A stretch of DNA of 64,000 nucleotides. Source: Breviolum minutum Mf 1.05b.01 (lineage: Eukaryota > Sar > Dinophyceae > Suessiales > Symbiodiniaceae). The notes under the pieces were generated by a model. That model was not told where the DNA came from and searched no databases. It saw nothing but the letters and a program-made list of their open reading frames with translations. The DNA lies in the NCBI GenBank assembly GCA_000507305.1, contig DF239543.1, positions 46,265-110,264 on the forward strand. Direction: 5' to 3'. Position 1 is the stretch's first letter, and every line of letters starts with the position of its first letter. A program made the translations under genes and the position numbers. Below are positions 48,101 to 59,944 of this stretch, one piece after another.

Positions 48101-51100
48101 TTGAAGGTCAACCGCTTGGTAGGTTGACAACCCTCAGGTAAAGTGGCCAGAGTTGTCCCAGCTGCAAAACTGCCAGAATTGATACCTGGTATCAGTGAAG
48201 AAGGTAGGGCCCCATGTCCAGTGAGTGGGACTGTTGTGTTGAGATGGCATCAGCAAAGATCTTTGAATTTTGTGATGTTCTTGTAAGAGTTTTTTTTAAA
48301 GATGCTTCCACCACATCCGCACGTGGACCCTATCCCTTTGAAACATTTTGAAACCACTGACATCCACTAGCATACATTGGCATGCCCTGCCTAAAACACG
48401 CCCTTCCAACATGCAAAAGCCGTTCTTCATGAAGAGGGAACCCTCGCCATATTCGTTGCTTTCCAAGGCCTCCCACGGGAACACTGTAGGCAACATGCGT
48501 CGCCCATCACTTGGTGCACCAAATATGATGCCAGCCAGGCTGATGGTTCCTGATCCGCTGGTATCCGTGTTGTAGGAGATCTCACCAAACTCACTCACAT
48601 CCACTTCGATGACAACATCACCATAGGCTTGGCTGAAGATAAGTTGACGCATGGGCCAGCATTCTACAGGAAGTTGTCCCAACAATCCTCCTCCACTCAC
48701 AAGGCTGCCAAAAATCCGTCCTTCAACCAAGCAATGGCCGTATATGTTGCTGTAGGTGGGAATTCCAAAGACATCGCCACTTCCACCACTTGTCACCCAA
48801 CCACTGGCCAGTTCCAAAGGTTGCTGAGCTGCTGTCGTAGTGGAAAAAACGATGCCGGAAAGACTCACCCAGGCACTTTGACCTCTGACATATTTCACTT
48901 CTCCATCAGGTAGCACATCAATGCGATTACTGCTGTTCCCAACATTCTGTGCGAACATGACCCTCTTTGTGGGGCGACATTCTACTGGAAGTTGTGCCAA
49001 CTTCCGAACGAAGCCTTTTCCCTGCTCAATCCGCCCCTCTAAGAAGCACAGGGAACCAACCAAGGTGTATGTGGCTCCCGCATAAGGAGCAGCAGCATTT
49101 GTCCAGTCGTTTTTCAAATCCATTGGCCATCCAGCAGTCAGTGGAAAGATCAAACCAGAGAGAGATAGCCATGTATCCTGACTTCCTTCCACCCACTGAA
49201 TGACTCCATCCGTAGCCACATCCACACGGGCAGGAGAAGTTCCGCTAGCGCTATTGGTCTGGAGATTGAAAATCAATTGCTCCCTGGGATGGCAATCTGC
49301 TGGTAAAGTAGCTACTTCTCCCCAAGTACTAGGATCCACCACGGCTTGAACGCTGCAAATGCCATCCTTACGTTCAAAAATGGCATCTCGAGTTCGACCT
49401 CCATGTTCAACAATTCCAGCCTTCAATGTCAACCTAGGTGGTGGTTGGTGGTTTTTTTCAACCCAAATGGAAAAATCAGAGTCAACAAAATGGGATTCTT
49501 CCACCATTTTCGGGATGAAAACATGTTCAAAAAAAACAAAAATTGAGTTACCACCAGCTAAAAGACGTCTCTTGGACTTCAGCCGATGGTAGTTCCGCAT
49601 CAAAGTTGGTATTTGACATTGCATCAATGGCCTTTTCCTTACTCGCCTGTGAGACAAAAGGAAGTGCAGCCAGGACCACCCGAAGGTTATCCACTAAGTC
49701 GATCAAGGGAATCGTCTTAGTTGGAGACTCAATAGGTCCAAAGTTGATGCGGACTTTCAGCTGCAAATGACCTCCGTTTCTGCTTTTTTTTGGGGGAAAC
49801 GAAGGTAGTAGTTGAGATGCGACCACAAATTTGAGAGTTGGTTTTTAAAGATGTTGTTTAGGGAAAAGGGACTGAAAACGGTAAAGTGTCAAAAAGTGGT
49901 GAACACTGAGAGAATTCTACATGCTCACCATTTACCTTTCATTGATTCGAAAAAATAAGAAGAACACCTCAGCATATATCTTTCTACACGATTTCTGCCC
50001 ACCTGAGCTTAGCTGCCCCTTGATGCTAAAGCCCACCAACGAGCCCGAAGGACTTGCCAATTCAAAGAGTTCGTGCACTCCCAAGGTGCCATCAGTGGCG
50101 TTGTCCTGTAAGGCCGCCAAGTTCTTGGACATAGCAGCTTTGAGCCTTTTGGAAGCCATTGCACCTTCATATCCTCGGTTAGTTGGATAGTTGTTGAGGA
50201 AAACCAATTTCTTTGTTTATTCATTTATCGACCCCCTTTTTTTTGTTGGGGTTGAAGGGTTGAAGGATCTAAATGTCTGGAATTCAATTGCAGTAGCAGT
50301 TGCAAGCTATGCAAGTGTTTTTTGGTGCATCTCGTGAGTGGAGCTATGAGGCTACGTCAACGTATATGATGAGATACTGGGATACCGTATAGCATGATAC
50401 CATGACATAGCATCATACCATGATACGATATAGCACATACCAAGCATCTACCCCACTAATCGCAGCCAAGCGGCTAGCAGTGATGTTTAATCCCAGCTTA
50501 TGATCATACTTGGCAGAAGCCAAGAAGAGTTTTTCCTGCTTCACCTCAAAGTCCTTGTGATTCAAATTCTTTGAAGTTTCTTTAGGTTTCTCCGTGGCAT
50601 TGCTCTGAGTCAATGCTGCCCTTGACAAAACTTGAAGTGCCTTGTCATCATCTGTGGCCTCACCTTTACCGAAGTAATTCCTGGGCAGCTCGATGGAATC
50701 CTTAAAGTGGCCCGCAGTGAAGTCCGTGTTTTCGCCAAAGCGCTTGTGAAGCCGAATGGTATGGGTGAAGAGCACGATTCCAGCGCTGCGTGCCGTGAAG
50801 ACCATAAGACTCAAATCGGGAGCAGTCACCCTGTCTGGCCAACAAACCTCCGTAGTGATTTCAATCAAAGGTGCAGGAAGAATATCAAATTCCAAGCCAC
50901 CAACGAAGGAGATCACCGGCTGAGCTGACATGGAATAGGTGATGGCAGCACACTTCTCAATCACAGACTCATAGGTGTAGAAGGAGTACCCTTCCCATTT
51001 GCTAGGATTATCTTTGGCCCATTGGTTATCACATGGTACAGCCCAAGGTTCCAACTTCACGAAATCAGCACTGTCAGGGCTGGGCACTTGCCAATCTCGT

Positions 51101-54100
51101 TGGGTCACATTGCTGCCCTTGCTTCCGCTGCGATGGCTTGGAGCAAAGGCCAAACAGGAACCACTGTCAAACTCATCACCACCAAATTGTGTGATGAGCA
51201 TTGATGCATAAGGCTGAGCTTCAGTAGTACCAAAACCAATAATTCCGGAATCCACATCATTGGAAGGCTTTTGGCTGGCTGATGCCTCCCGCTGCAAGAA
51301 ACTCGGCTTCTCGGCTTTCTTCGCATCACTTGTACCATGGGCCTTCTGACGACGCACATGGGCCGTAAGACCTTTCGGTCCAGCCATCTGCAATGGTTTT
51401 TCACCAGCGCGAGGGAAAGTGGTGCTCACCGCCTCCTGCATCAAAGAACTGGTTTCAGAAAGTAAGGTGTGAATCAAGGCACTTGCCAGCTCCGCAAAGA
51501 AAGCCACGAACTCCTCAGGCATACACAAAAACAAAGAACAATTAGGAAAGACCAGGATCAAACATCTGCCAGGGTCATATAGGGTCATATCGTATTGTGT
51601 GTGTGTGTGTGCACAAACCATGCGTTTTCCGGTGTGTTTGCACCTCTTGGTCAACAAACATGCCGGTGTTTACCATGTTTTGGCGTCACGCCAGATAATA
51701 TGATAAGATCACACTGGAGAAACAGTTCACTCAGATAAGATAAGAAAAGGTGTGTCAAGAAAAGATGCAAGAAGATACTACAAGGGAAAGAAGATATTAG
51801 ATGAGAGAAGATAGAACGAACTGACGCAAGGTAAGGTAAACAAGAAATAATCAGGTAAGGAACATACTACTACGATAGGATAGGACGGGATAGAGTGCCC
51901 TGTGTATAGATAGAAGGAATTAGAAGGACATATTTGGACAAACAAGATAGCAACAAAACGGATCAGTGACAGCAAAATGAGGTAGGATAGACAGGACAAG
52001 ATTGGATGAGGCAATATTTTTTGATGATGCTACTATTACAGTAGGTGGAACCAAAAAAAAATCCTATGGATGGACATAGAAAGATTTAGATGAACCGAGA
52101 CAAATTCAGAAAAACGTCGACCTGGATCATATATACTTGAGAAACATTTTCTTATCACCTCTGACGTCCAATTCACCCCGCAAAGATGGATTTGTGATGC
52201 CATAACAAGATGTCCTGCATGGATGTTGCAACATGTCCAGGGGATTTTCTTCATCTTCTAGCCAAGACTCGGAAAGCATTGTGCCCAAGTTCGTCAAAAT
52301 GTTGAAGGGAGGCAAGGTCTGTAATAGGATATCTCCAATCTTCTTAGCGGTGCATGCAAAGACGTCCAAGGCATCCCCAGTGCAGCCAACAACTTGCTGA
52401 GCAATGGAGAACAGGATCTTGAAAGCTGGAACATCTGCCAGTAACTCTTCACCAATGGTCTTCGCCACACACTTAAAGACATTCAAAGCATTTCCATCAT
52501 CCAAACAGCCAGCAACTTGTTTTCCCACATCAATCATAGCAGTCAAAGGGTCAGGAAAGTTCACATTGGTGCTACCAAAGTTCATATCAAAAAGGGTTAA
52601 GCTTTGACCAACCAATGTTACTCGACATCGTTGTCTTCCCCAATCCACTGAGATGCCGTTATTATCCATCGAAAGTGAAGGCCCATTCCAATTGGGACAA
52701 TTGGCACTGAAGTCAAAGTCGTTGGTCAAGATCGCCATGGCCTGTTCTACGGTGTCAATCACCGTATTGGCCACGAATGCGGCCTTATCCGCCGCCGCAT
52801 TGTAGGCATCACTCAAGGCATCACCAACCAAATCGGTGCCATCCACGACGGCATCGACAACATCCTCACCAGCATCAACGATATCGTCCTGAAAATGTTG
52901 GATGTGATACAACCAAAGAAGAATCATGATCCCGTTTCTTTTTAAAGCCCCCATACCTGTTTTGTTTGTCTTTTGTAAAAAAAATGGTCTTCATGAGTCA
53001 TATGATATGTACATATATATCTTTGTTTTTCATTGTTTGTTGCTGATTTCTATCTATATATTCCTTTTGTTTTACCTTTTAAATACCTTTAATCATTATT
53101 TGTCAATTTGTCTATTCAGTGATTACTTAGACTTATCCATATTATATAGGTACAGTACATGATGGTATATCAGTATCAATAATTAATTCAGCAAATTTCA
53201 AAATAAAAACTTTTGTAAATTGAGGTGAGCATCCACGATAGGAACGCTTCCCTTGGAAGAGACACTTCGATCCAAGTCGCTTCGTTGTCCATGATTCTCA
53301 GCACGTTCTGCCAAGACTTCATTCAATGCCGTCTTCGTTGGTGTCTTGGGCGTCTTGGGCGTCTCCGTTTGACCCCAGGAACGGTGGGTCTGGCGATGAT
53401 GCTTCTTGAAAACGGCCTTCAAAATGTCTTGAGTTTGATGCTTGGTGGTTTCCTGTCTCTTTTGATGGGTGGCCTTCACCTCTTTCAACCAAGCAGCTCG
53501 ATGTTTGTCAGAGACTTCCTCTTCTGTCACTGGTGCACCCATCTCAAGCAGTTTGGCATTGACCTGTTTCAAGGCTGCATCCTTATGGTCCAGGCGATCC
53601 TTCAAAGTTTGGATCTCCAGTTGTGCTTGATGAAGGTCTTGCTTGGCAAACTTGAACTCAATGTTCTGCAACTCCACTGCAGTCTCCAGTTGTGCCTAAA
53701 TGAGACAATTTCTGTTTAAACAGAACAATTTGGGGGGGGGGAATGAACTGGGCTACTAGCATGGCATAGCACCACGTAGCAAGCGATCTTCCAGGAAATT
53801 CATCAACAAAAAAAACTGCCAGCACTAAAACTTTGAAACCGAGGTACCACTTTCATATACAAAAACTCCAAATTTTGACCCAAACTTCCAGCAGTGTCAT
53901 TGTCGTTTGCCACTGGGTCAGGCATGTCACCGGTTTGGTTCATGTCAGTCGTCAGGACGGTTTTGATCAAATTCTCCAAGCTTTGATTGGAACCGGTGTG
54001 GTTGGAGCAGTTGAGACATACAGTCCCATTCAAAACGTGCTCCTTCTCCTCCGTTTCCTCCACAGTCTTTGAAACAATATCCGCCTTAAGGGAAAGCAAG

Positions 54101-54207
54101 GATGAAGATTTGGCATCCTTGCCACATGAAGCTTCAGAAGCTTCGATTGGCCAAACAAAGGCCATAACGATGAGACCAAGAGTGGACCTCATGCCCAAGA
54201 TGGCCAT
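45182..54207 (-). CDS. Large secreted protein: coiled coil plus six C-terminal beta-type repeats
   Basis: The model gives about 1,612 residues in 13 exons: 54207-53851, 53695-53237, 52888-52166, 51513-50441, 50145-50003, 49771-49558, 49433-48391, 48185-48080, 47638-47505, 47154-47033, 46915-46816, 45705-45578 and 45418-45182 (TGA). From exon 4 on, all phases agree; the ends of exons 2 and 3 were chosen by phase. The ATG at 54207 opens a signal peptide (hydrophobic LGLIVMAFVW, then small residues, then Cys). Exon 2 is a coiled coil. Exon 3 has repeated Cys-containing helices. Exons 7-13 contain six modules of about 100 residues with LAQLPVECRPTKRVMF, RIDVLPDG and WVSLSGIVF. These resemble repeat modules of bacterial and phage tail or adhesion proteins, suggesting a cell-surface or matrix role (inference). 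Donors at 48391, 47033 and 45578 are GC. Confidence 0.8.
45772..45874. mobile_element. TIR element family C inside a secreted-protein intron
   Basis: Left TACTGGTTGGTGGTTTTTCA, right GAAACCACCACCCAGTA. It lies within the intron 45706-46815. Confidence 0.75.
47931..48058. mobile_element. TIR element family A variant in a secreted-protein intron
   Basis: Left TTACACTCCCTGAAACTATC, right GTTAGTTTCAGGGAGGGTAA, with a second inner pair GCACCTGAAAATGG / CCTATTTTCAGGTGC. It lies in the intron 47639-48079, ending about 20 bases from exon 48080-48185. Confidence 0.7.
49434..49557 (-). mobile_element. Family C element forming an exact intron, 124 bp
   Basis: On the + strand it begins CTAGGTGGTGGTTGGTGG and ends GAGTTACCACCAG. 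On the - strand the exon ends TCTTTTAG and the next begins GTTGACATTG; joined, they read Thr-Ser-Phe-Arg-Leu-Thr-Leu without a frameshift. TAG occurs at both edges, so the cut could slide by up to three bases (CT-AG, or GC donor if shifted by one). Confidence 0.78.
51594..51612. repeat. (TG)n microsatellite
   Basis: GTGTGTGTGTGTGTGTG just upstream (gene sense) of exon 51513-50441. Confidence 0.8.
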
Positions 54208-55589
54208 GGTAGAACGAAGTAAGGTGAGATCAAAGATTGATCGTGATCGTGGTAAGATGCGAAGCTTACTACAAGCCAAAACACTTCAGTCATGCAGTTG
54301 TCAGGCTTCTGGCCTTGAAGGTGGATTTTCACTGGAGCAGCACCACAACAAGCGTTGCTGAAAAATTGCAAGTGAATCGTTTATCCCCCTCGCGGTCTCC
54401 ACGGGTGAGCTTCTCTTCGCGTGATACGATTGTGAAACAAACTTGCAATCTATATCTTGTAAGCACCTGCTTTGAGAGGCAAACGGTGTGGCCATCTCAA
54501 GCAAATGATGTGGACTTGTGCCTGAAACGTGATGCCAACGGCAAACTTGAGGATCATCCTGGCTGCAAATCTGAAAGGTAAGAAACACTTCCTGCAGGAT
54601 CGATCGATTGATCCGGACGGCCAGGATGATCAGTGAAACAAATGAAACTTCTACATGATTTTCGAAGGCGCATAAGGCACAGGGCCACGAGCACATACTA
54701 GAATTGGCCAAACAGGCTTTCCAAATCTTACCAATGTCTAATTCTACATATACAGTGCATAATCTAGATTTACAATGATTTACAGTATATGAACCGACTT
54801 CTTTTGCCATCCACATGCGCTTCCAAAATAGTGTACCTGACTACTCTTGGCTGTCAGCCTATGGCTACATTGGCTACTCACCGCTTTCCTTTGCCGATGC
54901 CTGTGTGGCCGGCAACTCCCGGAATTATAACGTGCGGCCTCGCCTTCATCGTGTAAGCCATGACTTACGGATAGATCACGTGGTACATTTGATAAACAGT
55001 ATACAATGTGATAGGCCACTTACAAACCGTATGATACATACAAGTACCCCTGAACGATACTGCCCCTCTACACTCGTTTTTTCTGGGGGCGTCTCTCTCC
55101 AAAAACTCTGAAATCGAGGGCACAACTGACAACTAGAAACTGTAGCACAACTAGAAACTATATATATATATAGTGATATATATATATATTATATGGCTTC
55201 TCTCCTTCGCATTGCTTACAGTAGATGAAAGTCACGAACTAATGGATTTGCAGTGCCTCTCATTTCGACAAACACATATAATGATGCCTTACAACTCGCG
55301 GAATAACAGAGCCCTGCCGCGAACCTGGAGGCTTTAGGCTGCGACCACCACTTGTTGTCGTGCTCTTGAGGGCAGAGTTCTTCCCCAAAGTACCTTTTCG
55401 GCAGAACCCAGCGGTTTCTGAAACTAATTTGGCTCACCATAATTACTTTGACATGAATGGTTGCGGATACACCCGTGTTGCTCTTGTTTTGCTATTTTAT
55501 ACTTATCTCATCGAGAATCATAATCTCCAAGATGTATCCGAAATGTAATTATCAAAATGATTCCAAATGCAACTCCCAAAAGAAGCAAA
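54208..55589. other. Spacer between two - strand genes
   Basis: About 1.4 kb between the stop of the proline-rich gene and the start of the secreted protein. It would contain any spliced-leader acceptor for the latter. A TA microsatellite lies at about 55160-55190. No exon could be supported. Confidence 0.45.
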
Positions 55590-58415
55590 TTATTCTGCAA
55601 TCGCCAAGCAACGATCCATGGTGGCAGACAGCTCATCCAACTTTTCCAACAAAGCCGCACCCTTTTTGGTGCTTTGGCCCTGGGAAGCATGTCATGAAAC
55701 AAAATTGAAGGGCTTCTCACGGATGTATTAAGAACTCAATCAAAGGCTAGTGGGAATAATCCAGCTCGGTGGGATTATATCTAGTTGGACATACTTGGAT
55801 TTATAGGAAGTGGGTGCTTATCCAGCTATAAATCCAACTTCCACTGGCTTCCCCTTCCAATCTTTCCAGTTGCTGAGTATCCCTGCGCTCCCTCCCAGTG
55901 GTTGAGCAGCGGCCTTAGCACCTTGGTGGGTTCCGGTGGTTCCGGTGGTTCCGGTGGTTGGAAACCCACTAAGCTTCAAGCTCCTAAAGTGGAACCAAAA
56001 CAGGGTCAAGTGGATCCCATCCGTCCATCATTGCCCACACCCAATGCCCATCGTTTCCATTCGTTTCCCATATTTTCTACCACTTTTTGAGCAATCAGTT
56101 CACACAAGTAACCTTCAAAAGGTCAAACAAACTCAAAATTTAAAACCTGTTACCACTGTTACCTGTCACCTATGCCTGTTGGTATACATGTCCAAGCAAA
56201 ATGTTTAGAGTTCAACCATTTTGAATGTTGAAGCACCTGGTGCTGGCGGCTTGCTGGGTGCTGGTGGCCGGTTGCTGCCGGCGCTGGGTGGTCGGTTAGG
56301 CACCTGGATTGAGGGGATGAGGGGCGCATACACCCAGAGAACCGATGGAATACGACAGTGTATTTCATGGCAACCATAGAACTAGGATTTTTGCCTGGCA
56401 ATATCTAAACCCGTGGGATGACGCCTGCTTCTTGGCAGGTGGCGGTGGCGGCAACTTCTTTGGTGCCTACCGACTTGCCATGAAATGGACGGGGTGAAGA
56501 CAAGAGGGAAGACATACGCATTAGCAGCCATCAATGAAACATGTTTGTTTGTAACTACACTTGGCCAATTACACAACCTGCGATGTTTTTCGAGAATTCC
56601 AGCAGTTCGAACTCAAGATGCATGCCCGCTTGGAAAGGGACGAGCCTCATCGACTTCATCCTGTTGGGTGACTATTGCAATCGCTGCATCATGCAAGAAA
56701 AAACCAGGTAACATCAATGAATGTTATTGAGGCGTTGTTTTACATTCTTGTTTGATGAGTCTTTAATCCTTAAAAACTGCCATCATGAGCACCAGCTCCC
56801 AGCCACTTCGGTGTGGTCCTCCATACCATCCAGTGAATCAAGCGCCAGTGTGCTGGCAATGGATGTCTGCCTAGGACAATCACACCAACTCAAAGCTGGC
56901 ACAGCAGGTGCCCTCAAGTGGGCTAATGATGCTAACATATCCCACCAAACGGGAAGTTCGGAAAATCATCGACTCAAAAGTGCCCCAAAAAAAACGGGGT
57001 ATGAGATGGGATATGTTAGTCAGTTCCCTGAAAAGCCTAGACAACAAAATTCCAGCTTGACATGCAGTTTTCCAGCCGAGCGACGCAGAGAAAGTTTTGT
57101 CTCCCCGCGGGGTTTCTTGCTCTTCAGGCACCGTTGCTGGATGCTCAGCACCTTGGCTCGAACTGCATCTTCCTTTTTTCTTGAGACAAAAAAACCACCA
57201 CTCCACTGGAGTTTGGGATCGGCTATGTTGCTGGTTGCATGGCACGAAAGGAAATATGCCAAGAAAGCAAAACCCAAAGCCCGAAACTATTCAAAACCCA
57301 GTTGAATTGGAATGCCATTGGATTTGAGGGTGTCAAGTGTCAAGACTCCACCAAGTGGCAGAAAAGCTTCCATCGCCGGGACGCTTTTTCCACGGCTTCC
57401 TGTCATACTTTCAGCAAGGGTTCCAACTTGGAGTTTCACGCGCAGGTTGTGAACTGCTTGGTCAATGCACCATATCTGCCCCATGTTGAGTATTGAGCAT
57501 CCTGCCTCCCACTCAGCTTCCTTCCCCAGCTTACTTGGAGCTGCTGCCACCTTCTTCACCTGTGAAAAGTGTGAAGCAACAGTGACCCATTGCAATCTAC
57601 CTGAGTTGCACCGAACCATGGCATTCGGCATGTGTGAATGTCACATCAGCCTCTTCAGCATCTAGGTGGGTGAGCAAAGTCTCCAGAACCTCCAAGGTCT
57701 TACCCAAGGATGCCTGGCAAGGGATTGTTGCTCCAGTTTGAACCCATAAAAAAATGCTAGGAACATGTGGGGCAAAATGATGGAGAAGAACAAACAAATG
57801 AATCTTTGATGACCACAATTCCAACAGGGACATGTAGATGGCATCCGGGCATGCCAACAGAGTTTTTGAGGGGTCTTTCCCAAACATATTACGAGCTTCA
57901 GTATGTGCGCACTTTCAATCTTGGGCAGTTGCAAGCTTCATTTCTTTATCCCAAGACGTGCTTTTCACACGAAACTGCAGGTCTCAATGTGACTTTTGCA
58001 ACCCATCTTATCCCATCCTCTGGGACTCTCCTATCTCTAACCCGAACGGTCTTTCCCTTCAACACTCCGGCCTCTTGACGTTTTCTCTTTGGACCAAAGC
58101 TGGCAGGTTCGCAGTTCCCTTTCTGAAGCTGCTCATGCCGAAAGGCCTCATTTTTGGAAACCACCACCTAAAGACCCACCTACCTCTCTGTCACTGTTGG
58201 GAAATGCAGCAGTGAACTTCAAGGGCAATGACACTATTCCATCCTTCCCTTTTTCAGGGGAAGAAAAAAAAAGATGGACAAAAAACCAGTGTTTGCCACC
58301 TTCGCCACAAACCACACCCCCAGCCTCTGCTCCAAGCTGTGATGACAGCATGGCCACAGGACGAAGAAGATCTTCCGCAATCTCCGTCCGCCGGGCAGCT
58401 CTCTCCGATCGGAGC
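55590..58415 (-). CDS. Proline-rich protein with C-terminal helix, unassigned
   Basis: Exon candidates 5' to 3': 58415 to about 58318 (RTEIAEDLLRPVAMLSSQLG), about 58077-57980 (AGVLKGKTVRVRDRRVPEDG), 57711-57601 (ASLGKTLEVLETLLTHLDAE), about 57563-57312 (VKKVAAAPSKLGKEAEWEA), about 57210-57060 (KVLSIQQRCLKSKKPRGETK), about 56680-56630 (DEVDEARPFPSGHA), about 56465-56405 (APKKLPPPPPAKKQASSH), about 56312-56237 (PNRPPSAGSNRPPAPSKPP), possibly about 55965-55900 (PPEPPEPPEPT) and 55679-55590 (GQSTKKGAALLEKLDELSAT, ending RCLAIAE-stop). An N-terminal folded part is thus followed by a disordered proline-rich linker and a short amphipathic helix. No family recognised. The element at 56932 lies in an intron. 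Confidence 0.5.
56932..57019. mobile_element. Palindromic TIR element related to family A
   Basis: Left CTAACATATCCCACC, right GATGGGATATGTTAG, with AAAATCATCGACTCAAAAGT inside. It matches the element at 30885. Confidence 0.65.
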
Positions 58416-59141
58416 CTAGGAGGAAAACACGAGGTCATGAATCAATCTGCTGTGGTCCCTCAGTGAATCAGAAAAAACAACTCATTTATAACACATGCAC
58501 TTGAACAGATCTTTTCAAGTCAAGCTCTTTCCAGACCCATGCCATGCACGTGCACCCTCTGGAAGGCTTTTTCTTTTTTCCTTTGAACGTTGCACATCAG
58601 ACATTTTCCCCATGCATTTCTGGGGCAGCAGTCACCAGGTGACTAACCCCCTCTTCGAGGGGTAATATTGTCCGGTTGCTTGTGAAACAAGAGTGAAGGT
58701 GTCTCGCCCTGTGACTGGCGCAAAGTTGGAAGTCTTTGTCTGATGGTGTTTCAGTGTTCCAGTTTTGGGGACATGAATCAAAACCATGGATTTCTATTTC
58801 CAGCTCGGTCGTCCAATCATGGCCTGTCCTTTTCTTGCACCAGCCATCATTTCCACACTTGGCTACTGCTAACATCAGAAGTTTGGCAGTTTGCAACTCA
58901 TGTTCATTGTCTCTATGTGTGTGTGTGTGTGCGCGTGGGTATGCGTGACTTTGGAAAATGGAACAACAACATCAACAGCTATAGGCAAACTACATGTTCA
59001 CTAGTCACTAGAGATCAAGTCTTTGCAGGTGCTGCATTGAAATGCAAACAAATTTCGTGCAATTTGCGCATACCAAATCTGAACGAACTGGTTAGCCACT
59101 CACGTCATTTTTCCAAGTCGAGCGGCTTGCCGCTTCGCCTT

Positions 59142-59465
59142 TCAGTTGACCATCCGTTGGACAGCCAATCCCAAAGCAGCCAATTCGCTCTCATAGGCAC
59201 GAGCCTCTGTCTCATAGAGCACGCGAAGTCGTGTACGTCTCCTGATCTTCAGCTCTTCACTACAAGCATCCATTTCCTGCTTGATGAACTCAGAACTCCG
59301 TTTCTCAGTTTCGGCGAAGTCGAACTTCTGCTTTCCCTCGAACCAATGAGTCACCTGTGAGATAGCAGCCATCTTCGAAGCATAGTCTGCTGCCACTGCA
59401 TATTGGTTATCCTGCTGGATCCTCTTCTGAATCAGGAAGTCAGGCCTCATCTTTTTGGCTGCCAT
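59142..59465 (-). CDS. Small axonemal microtubule inner protein, CFAP141/FAP141-like
   Basis: A single uninterrupted frame of 107 residues from ATG at 59465 to a stop at 59142. The N-terminus is MAAKKMRPDFLIQKRIQQ and most of the protein is a long charged helix. The C-terminal part RRRTRLRVLYETEARAYESE, then LAALGLAVQRM, matches the pattern typical of CFAP141 (a Lxx-Lx-E-xxxYxxEL-xxxG-A helix), and the length is close to that family's roughly 100 residues. CFAP141 lies inside doublet microtubules of motile cilia, which suits a flagellated dinoflagellate. The assignment is from memory of the pattern and other short coiled-coil proteins could look alike. Confidence 0.55.
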   Translation of the reverse strand: MAAKKMRPDFLIQKRIQQDNQYAVAADYASKMAAISQVTHWFEGKQKFDFAETEKRSSEFIKQEMDACSEELKIRRRTRLRVLYETEARAYESELAALGLAVQRMVN

Positions 59466-59944
59466 TTCACCCCTCTTTTCAACCCACTAAAGGTCCTTGT
59501 TTTCGGGACTTGAGCGACCCAAATGGCGGCTGGGAATGGGGAAGTGCAGTAGAATCCCTCACAAATCTCAACCAAACCTCAACCTGAGACCTGAGGCCCG
59601 AGACTCCACAGAAATCCATGATTTGTCCCGGCAAGGTTCTGAGAATCCAACACTAGATCTTGTGCCTCCTTCAAGGCTGGTGCTAAGTACTCCTGTGCCA
59701 AAGGTTTCAGGAAAAAACACCAACCCACCCGAAGTTGCAAAAGAGCGCCAAGAAGCCTACCCATTTACACCAAATTGATTCGTTCACTTCGCTTTTTACA
59801 AAGAATATGCGCGGGAGACTTGCACAATTACACAACTCCATTTTGTCAAAACGGTCAAAAGTTGCAGTACGCAACCTTCACTAGACTCTCTAGACTTTCC
59901 ACAAGCATCCACAAAATCTCAAAGTTCCAGGTCTTTTTTGGCTT

